From Streptomyces lavendulae subsp. lavendulae (GTDB taxonomy: Bacteria > Actinomycetota > Actinomycetes > Streptomycetales > Streptomycetaceae), in the NCBI RefSeq assembly GCF_002803845.1, contig NZ_CP024985.1:7141501-7205500 (forward strand): 64,000 bases of DNA. The letters are read 5' to 3'. Both the position numbers and the translations under genes were made by a program. The notes under the pieces are model-generated. The model was not told the DNA's origin, made no database searches, and worked only from the letters and a program-made list of their open reading frames with translations. Positions 1 through 8,491 of this stretch are shown in pieces (the first letter of the stretch is position 1; the number at the start of each line of letters is the position of its first letter).

Positions 1-722
1 TCCTGGGAGGCTTCCCGGTAGCGCCCGAGGAAGAGTTCCTCGCCGCCGATGCCCCGCAGGACGCGCAGGCCCGCGACGGTGTCGGAGGCCAGCTCGGTGG
101 CCTTGCCCGCCTTCTCGCGCTGGACGTCCGCGCGCCGGGTGGCGCGCGGCAGCAACGGCAGGACGGACAGGGCGAGCACCGGGACGCCCACCGCGACGAC
201 CACGCCGATCGCGGGCGCGTAGAAGAGCAGGCCGACGCAGATCGCGGCGACGGTCAGGGCGGCGGCGAGGAACCGGGAGACCGCCTCGACGAACCAGCCG
301 ATCTTCTCCACGTCGCCCGTGGACACGGCCACCACCTCGCCCGCCGCGACCCGGCGGGTCAGGGCGGAGCCCAGTTCGGCGGTCTTGCGGGCCAGCAGCT
401 GCTGGACCCGGGCGGCCGCCGTGATCCAGTTGGTGACGGCGGTGCGGTGCAGCATCGCGTCGCCGAGCGAGATGGCGATGGCGAGCAGCAGGAGCAGCGC
501 GCCGACGCGGAGCAGTCCGCCGCCGTCGCGGCGCACGACCGCGTCCACGCCGAGTCCCACGGCGTAGGGCAGCCCGGCGACGCCGCCGAAGTGCAGGAGC
601 CCCCAGGCCAGGCTGCGGGCCTGGCCGCCGAGTTGCCCCCGGCCCAGCCACAGCAGGAACCTCGGGCCGGTGCGGGCGTCCGGTACTCCGGGATCCGGAT
701 ACGGAAGATCACTGATCTGCAT
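1..722 (-). CDS. ABC exporter, N-terminal membrane domain (truncated by window edge)
   Basis: The minus-strand frame opens with MQISDLPYPDPGVPD and reads through hydrophobic segments typical of a type I ABC exporter membrane domain (for example LLRVGALLLLLAIAISLGD and a later VGVVVAVGVPVLALSVLPLL-like stretch). The phrase VVAVSTGDVEKIGWFVEAVSRF matches the coupling region these half-transporters carry, and VAGLRVLRGIGGEELF is the usual linker before the nucleotide-binding domain. No Walker motifs are visible because the gene runs off the left edge. The role is export of an unknown, probably small, substrate across the cell membrane. The start is the first ATG after a stop-rich stretch. It lies downstream of the D-lactate-dehydrogenase-like gene on the same strand, separated by about 160 bp, so it is probably transcribed independently. 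Confidence 0.85.
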   Translation of the reverse strand, partial: MQISDLPYPDPGVPDARTGPRFLLWLGRGQLGGQARSLAWGLLHFGGVAGLPYAVGLGVDAVVRRDGGGLLRVGALLLLLAIAISLGDAMLHRTAVTNWITAAARVQQLLARKTAELGSALTRRVAAGEVVAVSTGDVEKIGWFVEAVSRFLAAALTVAAICVGLLFYAPAIGVVVAVGVPVLALSVLPLLPRATRRADVQREKAGKATELASDTVAGLRVLRGIGGEELFLGRYREASQ

Positions 723-883
723 GACGCCCCATGACTGGTCGAGTAGGCCGAACCCCGCAAGGTTCGTCCTCCCGGACCGGCCCCGGCAATCGATTTTCCG
801 GTGCACGGGGGTGCGCCCGCGCGTGTTTCGGGGGTACGGAAACGCGAGCGTGCGGCGCCGGACCCGAGCCCGCGCGGGCGCGT

Positions 884-3820
884 TCAGGGGCGCGTGGCAC
901 GCTCCAGGGCGAGCAGCGCCGAGGAGTAGCCGCGCCCCGTGGCCCGGTCCATGCCGATCTCGCACATGCGGTTCGCCGACAGGTGCGCGTCGAACTGCCG
1001 GGAGGTCACCTCGGCGGCCTCGCGGGCCGTCGCCGATTCCGTCAGCTCCGGGTGCAGCATCCCCCGGTCGCCGGCGAAGGCGCAGCAGCCCGTGTCGTCC
1101 GGGACGACCACCTCGTCGGCGCAGGCCCCGGCGACCGCGCGCAGTTCGGCCTCGTCACCCAGACGGCGCATCGAGCAGGTGGGGTGGAGGACGGCGGACC
1201 CGACCGTGCGCAGCACCTCCAGCCGTGGCAGCAGTTCCCGGGCGGCCCAGACGACGGAGTCGAGGATCCGCAGTTCCGCGTGCAGGGCCCGGTTGTCCTC
1301 GGTCAGGTACGGGACGACCTCGTGCGCGAGGCCGAGGGTGCAGGAGGAGGCGTCGACCACCAGGGGCAGCCGGCCGCCGGCGGTCCAGCCCCAGGCGGCC
1401 TCCACGATCCGGTTGGCCATCACCCGGCTGCCCTCCTCGTACCCCTTGGAGTGCCAGATCGTCGCGCAGCAGGTGCCGGTGACATCGCGGGGGATCCACA
1501 CCGGCTTCCCCGCCCGCTGCGACACGGCCACCACGGCCTCCGGCAGGGAGGGCCCGGGATCGCCGGCGGGCCCGCCGAAGATGCGGTTGACGCAGGCCGG
1601 GTAGTAGACCGCGGCCGCGCCCACCCGCCGGGTCGTGGGCAGCGCGCGGGCGGCGGCACCGGGGATCTGCGGCAGCCAGCGCGGCACCAGGTCGGGCCGT
1701 ACGGCCTTGCGCGCGGCCTCCGTCGCCACCGCCAGGGGGCGGTCCCCGACCGCGGAGGTGATCTTGTCGGCGGCGGCCACGGCCAGTCGGGCGGCCGCCT
1801 CGACGGTCCGGAACCGCCGGGCGGCCAGGGCGGCGGCGCGTTCCTCGCGCGGGCCGTGCCGGAGGTGGCGGAAGTCCTTCATGAGCGCGCCGGTGTCGAT
1901 GCCGACGGGGCAGGCGAGGGCGCAGGCCGAGTCGCCCGCGCAGGTGTCGACGGCGTCGTACCCGTAGGCGTCGAGCAGGCCGTCGAGGACGGGGGAGCCG
2001 GGCGGCTGGCGCATCATCTCGCGGCGCAGCACGATCCGCTGGCGCGGTGTGGTCGTCAGGTGCTCGCTGGGGCAGACCGGTTCGCAGAAACCGCACTCGA
2101 TGCAGGGGTCCGCCACGGCCTCGACCCGCGGGATGGTCTTCAGTCCGCGCAGATGGGCCCGGGGGTCGCGGTCGAGGAGGATGCGCGGGGCGAGGACCAG
2201 GTCCGGGTCGACGAGCCGCTTGGTGCGCCACATCAGCTCGGTGGCCCGCGGGCCCCATTCGAGTTCGAGGAAGGGGGCCATGTTGCGGCCCGTGGAGTGC
2301 TCGGCCTTCAGCGAGCCGTCGAACCGCTCGACCGTGAGCCGGCAGAAGGCCTCCATGAAGGCCGCGTACCGGTCGACGTCGGCGGGGACGGAGGCGTCGA
2401 AGGCGAGCAGGAAGTGCAGGTTGCCATGGGCGGCGTGCCCCGCGACGGCGGCGTCGAACCCGTGCTCCGCCTGGAGTACGAGGAGCGCCTCGCAGGCCTC
2501 GGCGAGCCGGGACGGGGGGACCGCGAAGTCCTCGGTGATCAGGGTGGTGCCGGGGGCGCGGGCCCCGCCGACGGCGGTGACGAAGGCCTTGCGGGTCTTC
2601 CAGTAGCCGGAGACCACCGCGGGATCGCCGGTGAAGGTGTTCGTCACGGAGGCGACGGGGGCCACCAGCTCCAGTCCGGCCAGCACCCCGGCGGCGCGGC
2701 GCTCGTGCTCCGCGCGGCCCGCCGCGTCCGGGGCCCGGAACTCCACCAGCAGCGCGGCCGTGTCCCGGGGCAGCCGGGCCCAGTCGGCCGGCACGCCCGC
2801 GACGCTGACGCAGGCGCGCAGGGTGTTGCCGTCCATCAGCTCCACGGCGAGGGCGCCGGCCGCGTTGAACAGCGGCACGGCCGCGGCCGCGGCGGGCAGG
2901 GAGGGGAAGAAGAGCAGGCCCGTGGTGAGCTCGCGGTCCAGGGGGAGGGTGTCGAAGACGACCTCGGAGATGAAGCCGAGGGTGCCCTCGGAGCCGACCA
3001 TCAGGCCGCGCAGGACCTCCACGGGGGTGGTGCCGTCGAGGTAGGCGTCGAGCCGGTAGCCGGTGGTGTTCTTGATCTCGTATTTGGCGCGGATCCGGGC
3101 GACCAGCTCCGGGTCGGCCTCGATCTCCCGCTTGATCTCCATCAGCCCGTGGCACAGCGCCGGCTCGGCGCGGGCCAGCTCCTCGTCCGCGAGCGGGTCG
3201 GCGGTGTCGACGACCGTTCCGGTCGGCAGGACGAGGGTGAGGGAGGAAAGGGTGCGGTACGCGTTCCTCGTGGTCCCCGCGGTCATGCCGGAGGCGTTGT
3301 TCGCGACCACTCCGCCGAGGGTGCAGGCGATGGCGCTGGCCGGGTCGGGACCCAGGATCCGGCCGTGCCGGGCCAGGGCCGCGTTGGCCCGCAGGACGGT
3401 GGTGCCGGGCCGGATGCGGGCGCGCCGGCCCTCGTCCAGGACCTCGATCCCGGCCCAGTGGCGGCGGACGTCGACCAGGATGTCCTCGCCCTGGGCCTGG
3501 CCGTTCAGCGAGGTCCCGGCGGCGCGGAAGACCACCTCGCGCTGTCTGCCGTGGGCGTAGGACAGGACGGCGGAGACGTCGTCGATGTCCTCGGCGATCA
3601 CCACGACCTGCGGCACGAACCGGTACGGGGAGGCGTCCGTGGCGTAGCGGACCAGGTCGGAGACCTTCCAGAGCACCTTCTCGGCGCCGAGCAGTTCGGT
3701 CAGCTCGGCGCGCAGCACCGAGGGGGTACCCGGGGCCATGCGGTCGGGGACCCGGTCGGGGGCCGGGGCGGCGGGGCCGTGCGGGCGCAGCGCCCCCGGC
3801 TTCGGTTCCAGCAGCGGCAT
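884..3820 (-). CDS. FAD-binding and (Fe-S)-binding D-2-hydroxyacid (D-lactate) dehydrogenase-like protein
   Basis: This 978-residue protein fuses four modules. An FAD-binding PCMH domain (about residues 50-280, with GTSLNGQAQGEDILVD and LGGVVANNASG as flavin contacts) is followed by a vanillyl-alcohol-oxidase-type substrate cap (about 290-530, with HAAHGNLHF as a likely metal or active-site segment). Next comes a two-cluster ferredoxin region, CIECGFCEPVCPS near residue 571 and CAGDSACALACP near 625. Two cysteine-rich CCG-type repeats end the protein (TGTCCATIWHSKG near 783, DTGCCAFAGDRG near 911). The family oxidises D-lactate or a related D-2-hydroxyacid at the inner face of the membrane and passes electrons through Fe-S clusters to quinone. 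The substrate is not fixed by sequence. A GGAGGGG ribosome site lies 6-7 bases before the ATG. Confidence 0.88.
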   Translation of the reverse strand: MPLLEPKPGALRPHGPAAPAPDRVPDRMAPGTPSVLRAELTELLGAEKVLWKVSDLVRYATDASPYRFVPQVVVIAEDIDDVSAVLSYAHGRQREVVFRAAGTSLNGQAQGEDILVDVRRHWAGIEVLDEGRRARIRPGTTVLRANAALARHGRILGPDPASAIACTLGGVVANNASGMTAGTTRNAYRTLSSLTLVLPTGTVVDTADPLADEELARAEPALCHGLMEIKREIEADPELVARIRAKYEIKNTTGYRLDAYLDGTTPVEVLRGLMVGSEGTLGFISEVVFDTLPLDRELTTGLLFFPSLPAAAAAVPLFNAAGALAVELMDGNTLRACVSVAGVPADWARLPRDTAALLVEFRAPDAAGRAEHERRAAGVLAGLELVAPVASVTNTFTGDPAVVSGYWKTRKAFVTAVGGARAPGTTLITEDFAVPPSRLAEACEALLVLQAEHGFDAAVAGHAAHGNLHFLLAFDASVPADVDRYAAFMEAFCRLTVERFDGSLKAEHSTGRNMAPFLELEWGPRATELMWRTKRLVDPDLVLAPRILLDRDPRAHLRGLKTIPRVEAVADPCIECGFCEPVCPSEHLTTTPRQRIVLRREMMRQPPGSPVLDGLLDAYGYDAVDTCAGDSACALACPVGIDTGALMKDFRHLRHGPREERAAALAARRFRTVEAAARLAVAAADKITSAVGDRPLAVATEAARKAVRPDLVPRWLPQIPGAAARALPTTRRVGAAAVYYPACVNRIFGGPAGDPGPSLPEAVVAVSQRAGKPVWIPRDVTGTCCATIWHSKGYEEGSRVMANRIVEAAWGWTAGGRLPLVVDASSCTLGLAHEVVPYLTEDNRALHAELRILDSVVWAARELLPRLEVLRTVGSAVLHPTCSMRRLGDEAELRAVAGACADEVVVPDDTGCCAFAGDRGMLHPELTESATAREAAEVTSRQFDAHLSANRMCEIGMDRATGRGYSSALLALERATRP

Positions 3821-3876
3821 GTGGAGCCCCTCCGTGTCCTGGTCCGTCCCCCGGCCGGGCGCCGGCGGCTGCCGGC

Positions 3877-4383
3877 TCAGCAGCCGCCCTGGGCCGGGGC
3901 GTCGGCCAGTGCGTTCAGCAGGCCGCCGAGCACCTCGCGCTGTGGCGCGGTCAACGGAGCCAGGATCTCCTCCGCGGCGTCGGTCCGCGCGCTGCGCAGA
4001 CGGCGCAGCGTGGCGCGGCCGGTTTCGGTGAGCTCGATCCGGATGACGCGGCGGTTGGCCGGATCCGGCGCGCGGCGGACGCAGCCGGCCGCCTCCAGGC
4101 CGTCCACGAGGGTGGTCACGGCCCGCGGCACGACCTCCAGACGCGTGGCCAGATCGGCCATCCGGGGCGGCCGGTCACCTCCGTAGTGCGCGACGAGCCT
4201 CAGCAGCCGGCCCTGGGCCGGGGTGATCCCGAGCGGCTCCATGTGGCGCTTCTGGATGCGGTGGAGCCGCCGCGTGAGGCGCAGCAGCTGCTCGGCGAGT
4301 ACGCCGTCGGTGGAGTCCGGGGTGGGGTCGGCGGCGGACCCGGCGGCGGAGTCGGGGATGTCGGTCTCGGAACCGGTGCTCAT
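3877..4383 (-). CDS. MarR-family transcriptional regulator
   Basis: A 168-residue winged-helix protein of MarR type. It has a dimerisation helix around LTRRLHRIQKRHMEPLGITP, a recognition region PPRMADLATRLEVVPRAVTT, and the wing GCVRRAPDPANRRVIRIELT with the classical D.RnrR..R-like pattern. It is divergently transcribed from the adjacent ABC exporter, and the short space between them carries inverted repeats, so the likely job is ligand-relieved repression of the exporter and of itself. I chose the start at MSTGSETD. Two further in-frame ATG codons lie 30 and 48 bases upstream, inside the palindrome-bearing intergenic segment, and seem less likely. Confidence 0.85.
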   Translation of the reverse strand: MSTGSETDIPDSAAGSAADPTPDSTDGVLAEQLLRLTRRLHRIQKRHMEPLGITPAQGRLLRLVAHYGGDRPPRMADLATRLEVVPRAVTTLVDGLEAAGCVRRAPDPANRRVIRIELTETGRATLRRLRSARTDAAEEILAPLTAPQREVLGGLLNALADAPAQGGC

Positions 4384-4410
4384 ACTGGAAAACAGTACCA
4401 GGACCGGATT

Positions 4411-4445
4411 CATTGTGAGTATAGGTAACAATGAGCTATGCTCAT
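4411..4445. promoter_or_regulatory. Candidate MarR operator between regulator and ABC exporter
   Basis: The divergent intergenic segment is unusually AT-rich for this genome and contains two inverted repeats. ATTGT and ACAAT are separated by 11 bases (4412-4432), and ATGAGC/GCTCAT are separated by 3 bases (4431-4445). Both sizes fit MarR dimers. That MarR binds here is inference from position and symmetry. Confidence 0.5.
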
Positions 4446-4469
4446 CGGAGTCTCGTCAGAAGGAGGCCC

Positions 4470-6440
4470 ATGCGCCCCGAAGAACCGAAGTGGACCCCAT
4501 CGAACGAATCCCTCGACCCCACCCGTCCGGCCCCGGCGGACCGGCCGCGCGAGCTGCGGCGGATCCTCGGCCTGTTCCGGCCCTACCGCGGTCGCCTCGC
4601 GGTGGTCGGCGCCCTGGTCGGCGCCTCCTCGCTGGTCGGCGTCGCCTCGCCGTTCCTGCTCAAGGCGATCCTGGACGTCGCGATCCCCGAGGGGCGTACG
4701 GGCCTGCTGAGCCTGCTCGCGCTCGGCATGATCCTCACCGCCGTCGTCACCAGCGTGTTCGGTGTGCTCCAGACCCTGATCTCCACCACCGTCGGCCAGC
4801 GCGTCATGCACGACCTGCGCACCGCCGTCTACGCCCAGCTCCAGCGGATGCCGCTGGCCTTCTTCACCCGCACCCGCACCGGTGAGGTGCAGTCCCGGAT
4901 AGCCAACGACATCGGCGGCATGCAGGCGACGGTCACCTCGACGGCGACCTCGCTCGTGTCGAACCTGACCGCGGTCATCGCCTCGGTCGTCGCCATGCTC
5001 GCGCTCGACTGGCGGCTCACGCTGGTCTCCCTGCTCCTGCTGCCGCTCTTCGTGTGGATCAGCCGCCGGGTGGGCCGGGAGCGCAAGAAGATCACCACGC
5101 AGCGCCAGAAGCAGATGGCGGCCATGGCGGCCACCGTCACCGAATCCCTCTCGGTGAGCGGCATCCTCCTCGGGCGCACCATGGGCCGGTCCGATTCCCT
5201 GACCAAGGCCTTCTCCGAGGAGTCCGAGAAGCTCGTCGGGCTGGAGGTGCGCTCCAGCATGGCCGGGCGCTGGCGGATGTCGACCATCGGCATCGTCATG
5301 GCCGCCATGCCCGCGCTCATCTACTGGGCCGCGGGCATCGCCCTGCAGGCCGGCGCCCCCTCGCTCTCCGTCGGCACCCTCGTCGCCTTCGTCACGCTCC
5401 AGCAGGGCCTGTTCCGGCCCGCCGTGAGCCTCCTGTCGACGGGGGTGCAGATCCAGACCTCGCTCGCCCTGTTCGCCCGGATCTTCGAGTACCTCGACCT
5501 GCCGGTGGACATCACCGAGCGCGAGGCGCCCGTGAAGCTGGACCGGGCTAAGGGCGAGATCCGGCTGGAGGACGTGCACTTCTCTTACGACGCCAAGGAC
5601 GGCCCGACCCTCACCGGCATCGACATCACCGTCCCGGCCGGCGGCTCCCTCGCCGTGGTGGGCCCGACCGGCTCGGGCAAGAGCACCCTCAGCTATCTGG
5701 TGCCCCGGCTCTACGACGTGACCGGCGGCCGCGTCGCCCTCGACGGGGTGGACGTGCGCGACCTCGACTTCGACTCGCTGGCCCGCTCCATAGGCGTGGT
5801 CTCCCAGGAGACCTACCTCTTCCACGCCTCCGTGGGGGACAACCTGCGCTTCGCCAAGCCGGACGCAACCGACGAGGAGATCACCGAGGCGGCCCGGGCG
5901 GCCCAGATCCACGACCACATCGCATCCCTGCCCGACGGGTACGACACCCTGGTCGGCGAGCGCGGCTACCGCTTCTCCGGGGGTGAGAAGCAGCGGCTGG
6001 CCATCGCCCGTACGATCCTGCGCGATCCGCCGGTGCTCATCCTCGACGAGGCGACCAGCGCCCTCGACACCCGCACCGAGCACGCCGTGCAGCGGGCCAT
6101 CGACAACCTCTCCCGGGGCCGCACCACCATCACCATCGCGCACCGGCTCTCCACCGTCCGGGACGCCGACCAGATCGTGGTCCTGGACGCGGGCCGGATC
6201 GCCGAGCGCGGCACGCACGAGGAACTGCTGGGAGCCGGAGGCCGCTACGCCGCGCTGGTCCGCCGGGACCGCGACGCAGCGCATGTGGCGCCCGGAACGG
6301 GCGAGCTCGGTGCGGCCGCCACCACGGGCAAGGCCGAAAGCGTGACCGCCGACGTGACCGCCGACGTGATCGCGAGCCCGAATGCGGGTGCGGGCCGGGG
6401 AACGCCGGGGGAGCCGATGCCGACTCCGGTGAACGTGTGA
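4470..6440 (+). CDS. ABC multidrug-type exporter, fused membrane and ATP-binding domains
   Basis: A 656-residue half-transporter with an N-terminal six-helix membrane domain (about residues 40-320) and a C-terminal ATPase. Walker A GPTGSGKST lies near residue 398, the signature FSGGEKQR near 501, Walker B with the D-loop LILDEATSALD near 523, and the H-loop IAHRLSTV follows. It should dimerise and export hydrophobic compounds or lipids. The divergent MarR gene suggests induction by a toxic ligand. I start at MRPEEPKW because AGGAGG lies just upstream; an ATG 39 bases earlier is in frame but lies in the operator. The tail after about residue 610 is low-complexity and has the tandem VTADVTADV. 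Confidence 0.92.
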   Translation: MRPEEPKWTPSNESLDPTRPAPADRPRELRRILGLFRPYRGRLAVVGALVGASSLVGVASPFLLKAILDVAIPEGRTGLLSLLALGMILTAVVTSVFGVLQTLISTTVGQRVMHDLRTAVYAQLQRMPLAFFTRTRTGEVQSRIANDIGGMQATVTSTATSLVSNLTAVIASVVAMLALDWRLTLVSLLLLPLFVWISRRVGRERKKITTQRQKQMAAMAATVTESLSVSGILLGRTMGRSDSLTKAFSEESEKLVGLEVRSSMAGRWRMSTIGIVMAAMPALIYWAAGIALQAGAPSLSVGTLVAFVTLQQGLFRPAVSLLSTGVQIQTSLALFARIFEYLDLPVDITEREAPVKLDRAKGEIRLEDVHFSYDAKDGPTLTGIDITVPAGGSLAVVGPTGSGKSTLSYLVPRLYDVTGGRVALDGVDVRDLDFDSLARSIGVVSQETYLFHASVGDNLRFAKPDATDEEITEAARAAQIHDHIASLPDGYDTLVGERGYRFSGGEKQRLAIARTILRDPPVLILDEATSALDTRTEHAVQRAIDNLSRGRTTITIAHRLSTVRDADQIVVLDAGRIAERGTHEELLGAGGRYAALVRRDRDAAHVAPGTGELGAAATTGKAESVTADVTADVIASPNAGAGRGTPGEPMPTPVNV

Positions 6441-6503
6441 TCATATGAATGGTTTGGGTGGGTAATGCCGCAGAGAGGGTGTTCTGCCATCTAGCGTGCC
6501 CGT

Positions 6504-7355
6504 ATGCATGATGAGTACCGGCCGCCACCACGCCGTTCACGGCTCACCCGCCGGGGCCGCCTGGCGCTCTTCCTCGGCATGCTCCTCGGGCTCGGGGCTG
6601 CCGTCCTGATCCCGCTGCTGCCCGGCGGAGAACCGCCCGAGAAGCCACGCCGGCTGCTGATCCCCGAAGGCTGGCGGGCCCCGCAGGTCTACGCCGCCAT
6701 CGACCACGAGCTCCGGCTCCCGGCGGGCACCACGAAGAAGACCGTCGCCACGGCCGCGCTGGCCCTGCCGGCGGAGGCCAAGGGCAACCCCGAGGGCTAC
6801 CTCTTCCCGGCCACCTACCCGGTGACCTCGAAGTCCACCCCGAGCGCGCTGCTCGCGTACATGGTGGAGACGGCGAACCGGAACCTCGCCACGAAAGCCG
6901 TCGCCGACGGCGGCAAGGCGCACGGGATGACCCCGTACCAGACGGCCACCCTCGCCAGCATCATCGAGGCGGAGGCCCGGACCCCGGCGGACATGGGCAA
7001 GGTGGCGCGCGTCGTGCACAACCGGCTGGCGAAGTCGATGCCGCTCCAGATGGACTCCACCCTCAACTACGCGCTCGACCGCAACACCCTCGACGTCACA
7101 CTGAGCGACACCCGGATCGACCACCCCTTCAACACCTACGAACGCCAGGGCCTGCCCCCCACCCCGATCGACAGCCCCGGGCTGCGCGCCATGGCGGCGG
7201 CGGTCGCGCCGACCCCCGGCGACTGGCTGTTCTTCGTCACGGTGAAACCGGGTGACACCCGCTTCTCGAACACCTACGAGGAGCACAAGAAGCACGTGGC
7301 GGAGTTCAACCGGCTGCGCGCGGCGGCCGGCGCACCCGCGGCCCCCAGGCCCTGA
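6504..7355 (+). CDS. MltG/YceG-like endolytic peptidoglycan transglycosylase
   Basis: A 283-residue membrane-anchored protein: basic N-terminus, one transmembrane helix at about residues 18-38, then a YceG domain. The family hallmark SIIEAEA near residue 152 contains the catalytic glutamate, and LQMDSTLNYAL and the late GLPPTPIDSPG and DWLFFVT segments match YceG. These enzymes cut nascent glycan strands outside the membrane and set strand length. At 283 residues it is shorter than the canonical streptomycete MltG, so it may be a paralogue rather than the housekeeping copy. A TAGCGT -10-like hexamer six bases before the ATG suggests a leaderless transcript. Confidence 0.85.
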   Translation: MHDEYRPPPRRSRLTRRGRLALFLGMLLGLGAAVLIPLLPGGEPPEKPRRLLIPEGWRAPQVYAAIDHELRLPAGTTKKTVATAALALPAEAKGNPEGYLFPATYPVTSKSTPSALLAYMVETANRNLATKAVADGGKAHGMTPYQTATLASIIEAEARTPADMGKVARVVHNRLAKSMPLQMDSTLNYALDRNTLDVTLSDTRIDHPFNTYERQGLPPTPIDSPGLRAMAAAVAPTPGDWLFFVTVKPGDTRFSNTYEEHKKHVAEFNRLRAAAGAPAAPRP

Positions 7356-7383
7356 TCCCCCCAGGCCCTGAGCCCCTGACCCC

Positions 7384-8487
7384 TCACCCGGTGCCGCCGA
7401 CCCCTGCGGCGGCCGGCTCCCGGTCCAGCAGGCGACGGATCTCGCGGACGGCGGTGGCGCCCGCGCGGTTGGCGCCGATCGTCGAGGCCGACGGGCCGTA
7501 GCCGACCAGGTGGACACGCTCGTCCCGTACGGCCCTGGTGCCCTCGACCCGGATGCCGCCGCCCGGCTCGCGCAGCCGCAGCGGGGCCAGATGGTCGACG
7601 GCGGCCCGGAAGCCGGTGGCCCAGAGGATCACGTCCGCCTCCACCCGGCCGCCGTCCGCCCAGGCGGCCCCGGATGCGGTCAGGCGGTCGAAGACGGGCC
7701 GCCGCTCCAGGATCCCGGAGGCGAGCCCCGCCCGGACGGCCTCGTTCAGGGGCAGACCGGTCACGCTGACCACGCTCTGCGGGGGCAGCCCGCGCCGGAC
7801 CCGATCCTCCACCAGTGCCACCGCCGCCCGGCCTTCGGCCTCCCCGAAGGTCCCGTCGCGGAACACCGGGGGCCGGCGCGTGACCCACGTGGTCTCCGCC
7901 GCGACCTCGGCGATCTCCAGCAGGTGCTGTACCGCCGAGGTGCCGCCCCCGACCACGATGACGCGGGCCCCGGCGAACTCCTGCGGCCCGGGGTAGTTCG
8001 CCGTGTGCAGCTGTCGCCCGCGGAACAGTTCCTGGCCCGGGTAGCGCGGCCAGAACGGCCGGTCCCAGGTGCCCGTGGCGTTGACCAGCGCCCGCGCCGA
8101 CCAGGTGCCCGCCGTCGATTCGACGAGCAGCCGTCCGCCCGGGCCCTGGCCGCCGTCGCGCACCGCCTTCACGTCCACGGGCCGGCGTACGCGCAGGCCG
8201 AACCGCTCCTCGTACGCCGCGAAGTACGCCCCGATCACCTCGGACGAGGGCCGCAGCGGATCGGCGTCCACCAGTTCCAAGCCGGGCAGGGCGTGCATGC
8301 CGTGGACCTTGCCGTAGGTGAGCGAGGGCCAGCGGAACTGCCAGGCCCCGCCCGGCCGCGGGGCGTGGTCCAGGACCACGTGTCCGATCCCCGCCCTGGC
8401 CAGGTGGTACGCGCTGGACAGACCCGCCTGTCCGGCCCCGACGACCACCACGTCCACCTCTGCCGCGCCCCGCACCGTTTCGTTCAC
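7384..8487 (-). CDS. FAD-dependent monooxygenase (CzcO/FMO-like), last gene of the ssu operon
   Basis: A 367-residue flavoprotein with an N-terminal FAD fold VVVVGAGQAGLSSAYHL, a second dinucleotide motif VIVVGGGTSAVQHLLEI for NADPH, and an ATGF motif ILWATGFRAAVDHL near the end, the pattern of flavin-containing monooxygenases. The GTG start lies four bases past the ssuD stop codon, so it is translated with ssuD. In this setting a role in oxidising an organosulfur compound or an intermediate is likely, but the substrate cannot be read from sequence. An in-frame opening continues upstream into ssuD and was rejected as a start because of that overlap. Confidence 0.8.
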   Translation of the reverse strand: MNETVRGAAEVDVVVVGAGQAGLSSAYHLARAGIGHVVLDHAPRPGGAWQFRWPSLTYGKVHGMHALPGLELVDADPLRPSSEVIGAYFAAYEERFGLRVRRPVDVKAVRDGGQGPGGRLLVESTAGTWSARALVNATGTWDRPFWPRYPGQELFRGRQLHTANYPGPQEFAGARVIVVGGGTSAVQHLLEIAEVAAETTWVTRRPPVFRDGTFGEAEGRAAVALVEDRVRRGLPPQSVVSVTGLPLNEAVRAGLASGILERRPVFDRLTASGAAWADGGRVEADVILWATGFRAAVDHLAPLRLREPGGGIRVEGTRAVRDERVHLVGYGPSASTIGANRAGATAVREIRRLLDREPAAAGVGGTG

Positions 8488-8491
8488 GGTT

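Noticed and set aside
731..4186. A very long plus-strand open frame opposite the D-lactate-dehydrogenase-like gene
   Set aside because: It is low-complexity, Gly/Arg/Pro-rich and antisense to a gene with clear domains; high-GC DNA leaves such frames open.
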